DNA of 6,081 bases from NCBI GenBank assembly GCA_002394125.1, contig DGSY01000045.1, positions 42,006 to 48,086 of the forward strand, read 5' to 3'. The notes below the pieces were generated by a model, which saw nothing but the letters and a program-made list of their open reading frames with translations, was not told the origin of the DNA and did not search any database. The stretch is from Ruminococcus sp. UBA4350 (GTDB taxonomy: Bacteria > Bacillota > Clostridia > Oscillospirales > Ruminococcaceae). A program made the position numbers and the translations under genes. Below, one piece after another: positions 1 through 6,051 of the stretch; positions within the stretch are counted from its first letter, which is position 1, and each line of letters starts with the position of its first letter.

Positions 1-599
1 TCATCAACGTCAGCCAGCCAGTGCAGCAGATACTCTCTGCCCTCGCTCTTGTAAGCGGAGACGAGCTTGCTGTGCAGCGGGTTGGCACCGGTGTTGGAGG
101 AGTTGCCCTCAGACGGATACTTCGTGACATCATACGGATACTCGGCAGCGACCTGTGCGCTCAGGGAATCCTTTGCCCAGAAGCCGCCCTGCTGATCAGC
201 AGACGGGATCAGAGCCTCGAGGATCTTCCATGCCTTTGCGAGCTCACCCTTGGACATACCGTCAACGATGCCCTTGTTTGCGATGTTATCATACATTGCA
301 CCGACGGTGACGATGTAGGACATAGCCTCGGAAGTGGTCTCATGACCGTAGTCCGGAGCCTCGCAGATCAGCTCTTCAACAGAGTGATACGGAACGCCGT
401 CCTTGCTGAGGTAGCCGTTGTCGGTACCCTTGGTGACGACATCGTAGTACAGGGACGCGAAGCGCTGTGCATAGGTCTCATCGCCGAAGTGCTCCTCAGC
501 CGTACGCTCTGCGGATGCAGCGACGGAAAGAAGCGCGCTGGATGCCATTGCAGTTGCGAGAACTGCGGAGAGAATCGCTCTTGACTTCTTGAATTGCAT
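1..599 (-). CDS. Secreted GH48 cellulase (processive cellobiohydrolase type), N-terminal part, truncated by window edge
   Basis: Reading the minus strand from ATG at 599 gives 199 codons that remain open to the window edge, so this is the N-terminal part of a longer gene. Residues 1-30 form a signal peptide: basic MQFKKSR, then a hydrophobic core, then a probable cut after AASA. The mature part has the hallmarks of glycoside hydrolase family 48: YAQRFASLYYDV (43-54), GYLSKDGVPYHSVEELICEA (62-81), the nearly invariant EAPDYGHETTSEA (80-92), NPLHSKLVSAY (173-183) and LLHWLADVD (191-199). Family 48 enzymes are inverting, processive cellulases that release cellobiose; the family's proposed catalytic acid is the Glu of the HETTSE motif, here Glu87. 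Catalytic domains are about 630 residues, often followed by a dockerin or CBM, so over two thirds is missing here and a cellulosome role cannot be judged. The segment after the motif, SYIVTVGAMYDN (94-105), differs from the SYYVWLEAMYG I remember for clostridial members. A strong ribosome binding site and a consensus promoter lie upstream. Confidence 0.93.
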   Translation of the reverse strand, partial: MQFKKSRAILSAVLATAMASSALLSVAASAERTAEEHFGDETYAQRFASLYYDVVTKGTDNGYLSKDGVPYHSVEELICEAPDYGHETTSEAMSYIVTVGAMYDNIANKGIVDGMSKGELAKAWKILEALIPSADQQGGFWAKDSLSAQVAAEYPYDVTKYPSEGNSSNTGANPLHSKLVSAYKSEGREYLLHWLADVD

Positions 600-607
600 T
601 CTTTTTT

Positions 608-615
608 CCCCTCTC
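608..615 (-). promoter_or_regulatory. Ribosome binding site of the GH48 gene
   Basis: On the minus strand GAGAGGGG lies 8 bases before the ATG at 599. It supports that ATG as the start, together with the signal peptide that begins there. Confidence 0.75.
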
Positions 616-651
616 GTTAATATTGGTAGGATTTTTTCTGCCTCATATTGG

Positions 652-690
652 ATGCACGGTCAGCCTGAGAAGCAGGTGCAGGCTGTGCAT
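652..690 (-). repeat. Bulged inverted repeat in the GH48 leader
   Basis: ATGCA (652-656) pairs with TGCAT (686-690), and CAGCCTG (661-667) pairs with CAGGCTG (679-685). This gives a 12 bp stem with a 4-base one-sided bulge (657-660) and an 11-base loop. It lies between the GH48 promoter and its ribosome binding site, so it would be transcribed in the leader. No U-run follows it on the minus strand, so it does not look like an intrinsic terminator. An RNA-level role (stability, regulator binding) is inference. Confidence 0.5.
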
Positions 691-842
691 GGTACGGTTT
701 CAGTACGGCAGACTTCCCGTGCTGTCCGCCGCCGACTGCTCTGTATTCCGTGCTCCGCCGCACGCTCATCCGCCGCGCGGCATCCGTCCGCAGGCAAACA
801 GGCGCAAATTGAGACAGAGACACTTATACAGTACCTGAAATC

Positions 843-871
843 ATTATAATTATTTTCCGGAGCTTTGTCAA
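843..871 (-). promoter_or_regulatory. Perfect-consensus housekeeping promoter for the GH48 gene
   Basis: On the minus strand TTGACA (871-866) is followed by exactly 17 bases and TATAAT (848-843), matching the primary sigma factor consensus at all 12 positions. The expected transcription start is near 836, giving a leader of about 237 bases before the ATG at 599. I saw no clear catabolite-repression operator overlapping it. Confidence 0.85.
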
Positions 872-1028
872 GGCTTTCCGCCAAAACTACCCCGCCCGCG
901 TTTGTTTTTCGGATACATCACCAAATCAGCGATTCCTTTTTTGTGCAATTTGACTTTTCAATAATCCGGTATTCCGCCGGCGGCTCTGCGCATTTTCAGT
1001 CTGCTGACACCTGCTCCACACAAGGGCC

Positions 1029-1037
1029 TGATATAAT
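1029..1037 (+). promoter_or_regulatory. Extended -10 promoter candidate for the ABC operon
   Basis: TGATATAAT contains TG at 1029-1030 and a perfect TATAAT at 1032-1037, the extended -10 form that can work with a poor -35. No good -35 lies at the usual spacing: CTGACA at 1004-1009 is 22 bases away. A start near 1044 would give a leader of about 200 bases. A weaker alternative, TGAGATAAT, lies at 1136-1144. Confidence 0.5.
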
Positions 1038-1135
1038 GTTCATCAGAATGGAAAGCTGTGCATATGCATACATTATCATATTTCGATAGATTCATATTTA
1101 TGTCATGTTTTGTTCACGATTTATTCATCTAAATT

Positions 1136-1144
1136 TGAGATAAT
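1136..1144 (+). promoter_or_regulatory. Second, weaker extended -10 candidate for the ABC operon
   Basis: TGAGATAAT carries TG at 1136-1137 and GATAAT at 1139-1144, in an AT-rich stretch. The nearest -35-like hexamer, TTGTTC (1110-1115), is 23 bases away, which is too far. It would give a leader of about 95 bases. Either this site or the one at 1029-1037, or both, may be used. Confidence 0.3.
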
Positions 1145-1224
1145 AAAACGAATACTGTCCTGCGGAATCTGCCGGTACGGGTAAGCCGGCTGACGGTGCT
1201 GAGGGTCACCGGCGGACAGGAAAC

Positions 1225-1232
1225 GAAAGGGG
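1225..1232 (+). promoter_or_regulatory. Ribosome binding site that decides the ATPase start
   Basis: GAAAGGGG ends 11 bases before ATG at 1244. The frame is also open from a GTG at 1196, but that start has no ribosome binding site and would add 16 residues unlike the family before the typical MVEIQNLTKYYG beginning. Confidence 0.7.
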
Positions 1233-1243
1233 CTTACATTTAT

Positions 1244-2290
1244 ATGGTTGAAATCCAGAATCTGACCAAATACTACGGTCTGCATCCCGCCGTGCAGGAT
1301 ATCTCCTTCACGGTCGGCGATCATGAGGTCCTCGGATTTCTCGGGCCGAACGGCGCGGGCAAATCCACGACGATGAACATGATCACGGGATGCCTCCCCT
1401 CCAACTCCGGAACGGTGCTTGTGGACGGCTACGACATTGCGAAGGATCCGATGGAGGTCAAGAAGCGGATCGGCTATCTGCCGGAGATCCCGCCGGTCTA
1501 TCCGGAGATGCGCGTGCGCGACTACCTGACCTTTGCCGCCGGACTGAAAAAAGTACCGTCGTCCGAGCGGAAAAAGCAGGTCGAGAACGCAATGGAGCGT
1601 CTGCGCATCACCGATGTGCAGCGCCGCATCATCGGCAATCTTTCCAAGGGTTACCGTCAGCGTGTCGGCTTTGCGCAGGCACTGCTCGGCAATCCGAAAT
1701 TCCTCATTCTCGATGAGCCGACGGTCGGTCTTGACCCGACGCAGGTCATGGAGGTCCGCAATCTGATCCAGGATCTCGCCCGCGAGCATACGATCATCTT
1801 CTCGACACATATCCTCGCGGAGGTGACGGCGGTCTGTCAGCGCGTCGTCATCATCAACAAGGGCAAGATCCGCGCCGTCGATACGATCGAGAATCTCGAG
1901 CGCAGCACCGGCGGCGATCTGCGGCTGAAACTGAAGGTCGAGGGCGACATGACAAAGGTCTCCGCGATCATCGGCGATGTGCCGGGCGTCAAGGCGATCG
2001 AGGAGGTCTCGGTCGAATCGGCCGGCGTGAATGCGTTCACGGTCGCAGTCGAATCCGAGGATGTCCGCAAGCCGCTGATGACTGCACTGATCTCCGCGGA
2101 CTGCATGGTACTGGAGATCACCGCCGTACATTCCAGCCTCGAGGACGCATTCGTCAAGATCACCGGAACAGGAAGGCAGTCCCGCGAGGACGCCTTTGAG
2201 GAGCTGGGCAGGGAAATGGATGCACAGCGCGAGGCAGAGGAAGCGGCAAAGGCCGCGGATGCCGGTGACGGAAAGGAGGACGAAAACTGA
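1244..2290 (+). CDS. ABC transporter ATP-binding protein, GldA/ABC-2 exporter type
   Basis: This 348-residue cytoplasmic ATPase should power the permease encoded immediately downstream. All nucleotide-binding elements are visible: aromatic A-loop Tyr11, Walker A GPNGAGKST (34-42), signature LSKGYRQR (133-140), Walker B FLILDEP (153-159), D-loop VGLDP (161-165) and switch His189 in STHILAEV. The usual Q-loop glutamine position reads YLPE (78-81), a change common in ABC-2 ATPases. LSKGYRQRVGFAQAL is typical of the GldA-like branch. Residues from about 220 to 306 form a C-terminal domain such as many ABC-2 ATPases carry after the NBD. Residues 307-348 are a highly charged, mostly acidic and Ala-rich tail that is probably helical or disordered. 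The stop codon overlaps the permease start by one base, so the two are probably translationally coupled. The ATPase class is certain; the substrate cannot be read from it. Confidence 0.95.
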   Translation: MVEIQNLTKYYGLHPAVQDISFTVGDHEVLGFLGPNGAGKSTTMNMITGCLPSNSGTVLVDGYDIAKDPMEVKKRIGYLPEIPPVYPEMRVRDYLTFAAGLKKVPSSERKKQVENAMERLRITDVQRRIIGNLSKGYRQRVGFAQALLGNPKFLILDEPTVGLDPTQVMEVRNLIQDLAREHTIIFSTHILAEVTAVCQRVVIINKGKIRAVDTIENLERSTGGDLRLKLKVEGDMTKVSAIIGDVPGVKAIEEVSVESAGVNAFTVAVESEDVRKPLMTALISADCMVLEITAVHSSLEDAFVKITGTGRQSREDAFEELGREMDAQREAEEAAKAADAGDGKEDEN

Positions 2291-3021
2291 TGTTTGCACT
2301 ATATAAAAAGGAAGTGCAGTCCTATTTCTGCTCGCCGTTTGCCTATGTCATCAGCGCACTGTTCCTGCTGGTGTTCTCGCTGAGTTTCATCAGCGGCATC
2401 TCCAATATGGATTCCAATGTGCTGAAATTCTCGTTCTCCAATATTTTCTATAACGGATTCTTTTATTTCATCTTCATGATCCCGCTGCTGACGATGCGCA
2501 CCTTTGCCGAGGAGCGCAAGGCCAAGACGGAAACGCTCTGGCTCTCCGCACCGATCACCGTCCCGCAGGTCGTATTTGCAAAGTTCCTTGCGGTCGCGAC
2601 GGTCTTCCTGCTGATGATGCTGCTGTCGCTGTTCTTCCCGATCGTCGCGGCGCTCAAGGGCACTGTCGTTGTCTCCAGCCTGATCTGCGGCTATCTCGGC
2701 TTCTTTCTCTGGAGCCTTGTCTGCATCGCAGTCGGCATGATGATGTCCGCGCTGACGGACAACCCGATCATCGCGGCCGTCCTCGGCGAAACGGCGATGA
2801 TCCTCCTGATCTTCCTCGACAACTTCACAAAGACCGGTCTGGTGCAGTCCGTTCCGGTGCTGTCGAAGATCCTGACATGGTTCTCGACCGAGGTTCGCTT
2901 CGGCGCGTTCTCGCAGGGACTCTTCTCTCTTGCGGATCTGGTATTCTTTATTTCGCTCACGCTCGTGGTGCTTGTCTGGACGATCATTATCATCGAAAAG
3001 CGCCGCTGGAGCCGCGGCTGA
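2290..3021 (+). CDS. ABC-2 type permease, GldF-like membrane subunit
   Basis: This 243-residue integral membrane protein should be the transport channel, probably acting as a dimer with two ATPase subunits. It starts with a short basic cytoplasmic helix (LYKKEVQSYFCSPFAYVI, 4-21), typical of GldF-like and related ABC-2 permeases. Six membrane segments can be placed roughly at 16-37, 52-70, 94-120, 127-153, 159-177 and 213-236. The cytoplasmic loop LTMRTFAEERKAKTETLWLS (67-86) is the conserved family loop thought to contact the ATPase. The end is a basic KRRWSRG. The ATG overlaps the ATPase TGA (TGATG), and AAAGGAGG (2272-2279) lies 10 bases upstream inside the ATPase gene. Length is normal for the family. 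In Bacteroidetes GldF works with GldA and GldG; in this lineage the substrate is unknown. Confidence 0.92.
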   Translation: MFALYKKEVQSYFCSPFAYVISALFLLVFSLSFISGISNMDSNVLKFSFSNIFYNGFFYFIFMIPLLTMRTFAEERKAKTETLWLSAPITVPQVVFAKFLAVATVFLLMMLLSLFFPIVAALKGTVVVSSLICGYLGFFLWSLVCIAVGMMMSALTDNPIIAAVLGETAMILLIFLDNFTKTGLVQSVPVLSKILTWFSTEVRFGAFSQGLFSLADLVFFISLTLVVLVWTIIIIEKRRWSRG

Positions 3022-3036
3022 GAGGAGGGCACTGAC

Positions 3037-4509
3037 ATGGATAAAGCATCAATCTTTCAGAAAAACCGCCGGTATTCCATTCTGGCATGGGTACTGGCAC
3101 TGCTGGTTCTGGCAGTCGCCGTGCCGCTCAACCTGATCTTCGACCGGATCAATGTCAACTTTGATATGACGCCGAACAGTCTCTATACGCTCACCAAAAC
3201 GACTACGGATTATCTCGATGAGCTGGACAGCCGCGGCGAGGTCGTCGATGTCTATTTCCTCGCAACAATGGAGGAGCTGGAAAGCGATCTGGAGCTGCTC
3301 GCGCTCTACCGCACCGTTCTCGCTTACGATGCGCATGACTGCTTCAATCTCACCGCATTCGATCCCGACACGAATCCGGAGATTCTCAAAGAGCTCAATC
3401 CGGACGGCGTATTCAATCTGACCGCAGGCGACTTTCTCTTTGTCCACGGCGATATGGTCAAGCGTCTGCCGGGCAGCCTGATGTATGCCTATCAGCTGGA
3501 CGATAATGAAAAGGTCATCGGCGCAGAATTCCGCGCAGAGAATTATTTCACCGGCTATATGAAGACCGTCGTGGACGGTGAGCTGCCGATCCTCTATTTC
3601 CTCGAAGGACACGACGAGGTCCCGCTCTCCGATATGACCAAGCTCTCCGCCAATCTCCAGAATTACAACTACGGCGCAAAGCAGCTCAATCTGACAACGG
3701 CACAGGCCGTTCCGGATGACTGCCGCATCCTCGTCATCGCATCGCCGAAATACGATCTCACGCAGGACGAATTTGACAAGATCATGGAATACACCCGAAA
3801 GGGCGGCCATCTCAGCGTACTGATGTCGCCGAACGACAGCGACACCGCATTCCAGCGGCTCGAACAGCTGCTCAGCACCTACTGCGTCGGCATGAACTAT
3901 GACCGCGTCACCGAGACAGACGAAAGCCGGCATTCCCACAAGGAGCCCTATGCTCTGATGTGCGATATGGTCGAGGCGGATTCGACCTCGATGGCGAACC
4001 TGACTGCCGATCTGCTCCCGACGCAGACCAACACCGTCACCTATATGCCGGAGTCCCGCAGCTTCTATATGGCCTACGGCTCCAACATCTCGACGGTCTC
4101 TGTGGAAGCGCTCATCAAGACACAGACCTCGGCACAGTCCGAGCCGTGGGGCGGCGTCAAGCTCGATCCCCAGACCACGACCGGCAAGGAGCTTGCGCTT
4201 GCCATGTACGCGCAGGATTCCGAGCGCAGCGATTCCAAGCTCGCAGTCTTCGGCTCCTCGGATATCATCACCGATGAAGGAACGTCGAACGCATTCTTCA
4301 TCAATCCGCTCCAGCTCTATCTCTCCACGATCACATGGATGTACAATTCCGATGTCGATATGAACATCGCGGACAAGGCGCGCACCTATGACAGCCTGAA
4401 CATCAACAGCTCCGGCGAGGCAAGCGGCCTGATCGCACTGTTTGTCGGCTTCCCTGCACTCGTTGCACTGGCCGGCGTCGTCATCTGGCTGAGGAGGAAG
4501 GACGGATGA
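3037..4509 (+). CDS. GldG-like auxiliary protein of an ABC-2 transporter (ABC_transp_aux family)
   Basis: This 490-residue protein has a membrane segment near each end (about 14-35 and 464-485) and a large domain between them that is expected outside the cytoplasm; the final RRKDG would be cytoplasmic. Family marks are DMTPNSLYTLT (43-53) just after the first membrane segment, YFLEGHDE (187-194, like the LTGHGE-type motif of GldG proteins), a Rossmann-like stretch RILVIASPKYDLTQDEF (230-246) with GGHLSVLMSP (256-265), and VFGSSDIITDEG (404-415) before the last helix. In gliding Bacteroidetes, GldG is a partner of the GldA and GldF transporter; in non-gliding bacteria the same family has no settled role. 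It starts 15 bases after the permease, with GAGGAGGG (3022-3029) 7 bases before the ATG. Its last codons overlap the next gene by 4 bases (ATGA), so the two products are probably made in step. The family is confident; the activity is unknown. Confidence 0.88.
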   Translation: MDKASIFQKNRRYSILAWVLALLVLAVAVPLNLIFDRINVNFDMTPNSLYTLTKTTTDYLDELDSRGEVVDVYFLATMEELESDLELLALYRTVLAYDAHDCFNLTAFDPDTNPEILKELNPDGVFNLTAGDFLFVHGDMVKRLPGSLMYAYQLDDNEKVIGAEFRAENYFTGYMKTVVDGELPILYFLEGHDEVPLSDMTKLSANLQNYNYGAKQLNLTTAQAVPDDCRILVIASPKYDLTQDEFDKIMEYTRKGGHLSVLMSPNDSDTAFQRLEQLLSTYCVGMNYDRVTETDESRHSHKEPYALMCDMVEADSTSMANLTADLLPTQTNTVTYMPESRSFYMAYGSNISTVSVEALIKTQTSAQSEPWGGVKLDPQTTTGKELALAMYAQDSERSDSKLAVFGSSDIITDEGTSNAFFINPLQLYLSTITWMYNSDVDMNIADKARTYDSLNINSSGEASGLIALFVGFPALVALAGVVIWLRRKDG

Positions 4510-5906
4510 AGCAGCTTCGCTGGATCGCAGTGCTGGCCGCTGCTGCAATTCTGCTCGGTGTGATCTTTATCATCGTCGATCAGAATACGAAAAAGAAGGA
4601 GGAGCAGAAAAAGCTCGGCGAGGCCAAAACGCTCTTTTCCTTTGAGGGCGGCAATACCCGCCGCATCGACCTCGAAAACGAGGAGGGGCATTTCATCTTC
4701 GACTGGGACAACGATGAGCTGCTCTGGCGGAACAGCACCGAAAATGATCCCTTCGACCCGAATCCCTATACGCTCAATGCGATCATCAATTATTTCAGTA
4801 CGCTGAAATCACTCCGCACGATCGAATTCGACTGCAAGAATACTTCCGTTTACGGCTTCGATCATCCGATCACGCTCAAGATCACAACGACCGAGAACGA
4901 CAACGATCATCCCTATGTGCTGTATGTCGGTGATGCAACGCCGACCTATGACGCCTATTACGCCATGCTCGACGGCTCGGACGATGTGTATACGATCGAC
5001 TACAACAGCGGCACGGTCTTCTGCTCCGCAAAGAATATGCTGAAAAACCGGTATATCTTCTTCACCACGGTCTCGCAGGTCTCCTATTACAAAATTGAGC
5101 GCGAGGGCGCGGTCACGATGGAAATGGAGCGCGACAGCGATTATCTCTGGACAGTCAGACAGCCGGCAGATTTTCAGCCGAATGAAGAGACCCTGACGGA
5201 TCTGCTGGATTCCGCGACGCGTGTGCAGGTCGCATCGTTCGTGGAGGAAACATCGGATGGACTGGACAAATACGGGCTCGATCATCCGCATACCAAGATC
5301 TGGCTGCGCGGCGTGAACCGCGAGGAAAAGATCAGCACCGAGGTCTGGTTCGGCGACAACATGAACGAGACGGAAATGTACGCCTATCTCCCCGATACGA
5401 AGCAGGTCTGCACGGTCGCACTCGCTGATGTCACATTCCTGAATCTGGCGGAGACCGATCTGCTCGCGCCCTTCTGCCTGCATGATATTGACTTCTCCGG
5501 ATTCCGCAGCATCGAGGCCGATATGGGCGATGTATACGATCTGCACGAAACGCTCACCTTCGATTCGACGGAGCAGACCTACCGGATCGGCGATACCGAG
5601 ATCAACAAGGCTGAGCGCGAAAAGGTCACAGCATTCACGAATTTCGCCCGCTCGCTCATCAATCTGCATTATACCGATCTGGCGCTGGATGAAAAGCCCG
5701 ATCCGGAGGCAGAGCCCGCCATGCGGATCACATACAGCTATGCAGACGGCCGCAGGGTTGAGCTGACCTTCATCGAAAAGGAAAAGAACCTTTACTATCT
5801 GATGCGCGACGGCAAATATGCAGGTGTCACCGTCCGGCTGAACGAATTCTCGGCAACCGGCAGCGTCATCGAAAGCCACACCGCACTGAAAAACGCACTG
5901 CAATAA
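4506..5906 (+). CDS. DUF4340 family membrane-anchored protein with internal repeats
   Basis: This 466-residue protein has one N-terminal membrane anchor (about 7-24) followed by a charged helix rich in Lys, Glu and Gln (25-39) and a large domain expected outside the cytoplasm. No C-terminal membrane helix or lipobox is seen. The body holds repeated units of the DUF4340 type: VYGFDHP (115-121) leading to YVLYVGD (137-143), then KYGLDHP (255-261) leading to EVWFGD (279-284), exactly 140 residues later. A third, more degenerate unit is RITYSYADGRRVEL to YYLMRDGKYAGVTV (407-443). Each reads as a strand, turn, strand pattern ending in a residue-display strand. DUF4340 genes commonly follow GldG-like genes, supporting a shared complex, but no activity is known. 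GAGGAGG (4491-4497) lies 8 bases before the ATG. The gene ends in two stop codons in a row (TAA TAA), followed by a terminator hairpin, so it is probably the last gene of the operon. Confidence 0.88.
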   Translation: MKQLRWIAVLAAAAILLGVIFIIVDQNTKKKEEQKKLGEAKTLFSFEGGNTRRIDLENEEGHFIFDWDNDELLWRNSTENDPFDPNPYTLNAIINYFSTLKSLRTIEFDCKNTSVYGFDHPITLKITTTENDNDHPYVLYVGDATPTYDAYYAMLDGSDDVYTIDYNSGTVFCSAKNMLKNRYIFFTTVSQVSYYKIEREGAVTMEMERDSDYLWTVRQPADFQPNEETLTDLLDSATRVQVASFVEETSDGLDKYGLDHPHTKIWLRGVNREEKISTEVWFGDNMNETEMYAYLPDTKQVCTVALADVTFLNLAETDLLAPFCLHDIDFSGFRSIEADMGDVYDLHETLTFDSTEQTYRIGDTEINKAEREKVTAFTNFARSLINLHYTDLALDEKPDPEAEPAMRITYSYADGRRVELTFIEKEKNLYYLMRDGKYAGVTVRLNEFSATGSVIESHTALKNALQ

Positions 5907-5912
5907 TAAAAT

Positions 5913-5950
5913 GCTCCCGAAAGCGAAATGCCTTCGGGAGCCTTGCTTCT
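5913..5950. terminator. Terminator hairpin after the operon, possibly bidirectional
   Basis: GCTCCCGAA (5913-5921) pairs perfectly with TTCGGGAGC (5933-5941) around an 11-base loop, starting 6 bases after the DUF4340 stop. The plus-strand tail CCTTGCTTCT (5941-5950) is only moderately T-rich. On the minus strand the hairpin is followed by ATTTTATT (5912-5905), a better U-tract, so it could also end a convergent transcript entering from the right. Confidence 0.8.
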
Positions 5951-5985
5951 ATAAACCGGGATTTATGGGGCAGCTTTTGATGATT

Positions 5986-6017
5986 AAATAGAGGTATCCG
6001 CTTCGCGGATGCTATTT
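5986..6017. repeat. Imperfect inverted repeat, second downstream hairpin
   Basis: AAATAG (5986-5991) pairs with CTATTT (6012-6017), and ATCCGC (5996-6001) pairs with GCGGAT (6005-6010) around a TTC loop, with a small asymmetric internal loop between. The plus strand continues with TGA and no U-run beyond the stem's own Ts. It could be a back-up terminator or part of an intergenic repeat element. Confidence 0.55.
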
Positions 6018-6022
6018 TGAAT

Positions 6023-6045
6023 GGGTGCCTCTATCGCAGGCACCC
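6023..6045. repeat. Perfect 8 bp inverted repeat, third downstream hairpin
   Basis: GGGTGCCT (6023-6030) pairs with AGGCACCC (6038-6045) around a 7-base loop. No T-tract follows on either strand, so it is not a classic terminator. It stands 5 bases after the previous hairpin and 6 bases before the next. Confidence 0.55.
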
Positions 6046-6051
6046 AAGCCC

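Larger units (their letters stand above)
600..1243. other. Divergent intergenic region between the GH48 gene and the ABC operon
   Basis: These 644 bases hold no gene I can support; the short open frames lack ribosome binding sites and family-like sequence. From left to right: the GH48 ribosome binding site, a leader with a bulged hairpin (652-690) and a spaced direct repeat GTACGG (692-697 and 703-708, 11 bases apart), the GH48 promoter (843-871), an AT-richer stretch (about 900-1160) with plus-strand -10 candidates, and the leader of the ABC operon. That leader contains a small inverted repeat, GCCGG (1171-1175) with CCGGC (1186-1190). Confidence 0.7.

Noticed and set aside
21..584. 187-residue open frame on the plus strand
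   Set aside because: It lies opposite the GH48 coding sequence, whose minus-strand frame has a signal peptide and clear family motifs; the plus frame has no family-like sequence.
688..708. Catabolite-repression (cre-like) operator in the GH48 leader, minus strand TGAAACCGTACCA
   Set aside because: Only the first half matches the TGWAANCG consensus; the second half fails at several conserved positions and the element is one base short.
617..823. 68-codon frame in the GH48 leader (minus strand), possible leader peptide
   Set aside because: It starts at GTG about 13 bases after the predicted transcription start with no ribosome binding site, and its composition looks random.
589..884. Several short open frames on both strands in the GH48 leader and promoter region
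   Set aside because: They lack ribosome binding sites, are rich in Arg, Ser, Cys and Pro as expected from GC-rich non-coding DNA, and overlap the promoter or leader.
950..975. TTGACT with downstream TATTCC as a plus-strand promoter
   Set aside because: Spacing is 14 bases and the -10 match is poor; the TGATATAAT site is a better candidate.
865..1089. 74-residue open frame on the plus strand before the ABC operon
   Set aside because: No ribosome binding site or recognisable sequence, and it runs across the extended -10 promoter candidate.
1196..1243. Earlier GTG start for the ATPase
   Set aside because: No ribosome binding site before it; the site at 1225-1232 and the typical family N-terminus both favour ATG at 1244.
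1121..2299. 392-residue open frame antisense to the ATPase gene
   Set aside because: Mirror of a GC-ending codon bias; repetitive Asp, Arg, Leu and His content and no ribosome binding site, against an unmistakable ATPase on the other strand.
3049..4548. 499-residue open frame antisense to the GldG-like gene
   Set aside because: Long antisense frames recur under all the operon genes here, which points to codon bias. The protein lacks membrane segments or motifs and is rich in Cys, His, Ile and Arg.
4809..5903. 364-residue open frame antisense to the DUF4340 gene
   Set aside because: Same codon-bias artefact, with no ribosome binding site or family-like sequence.
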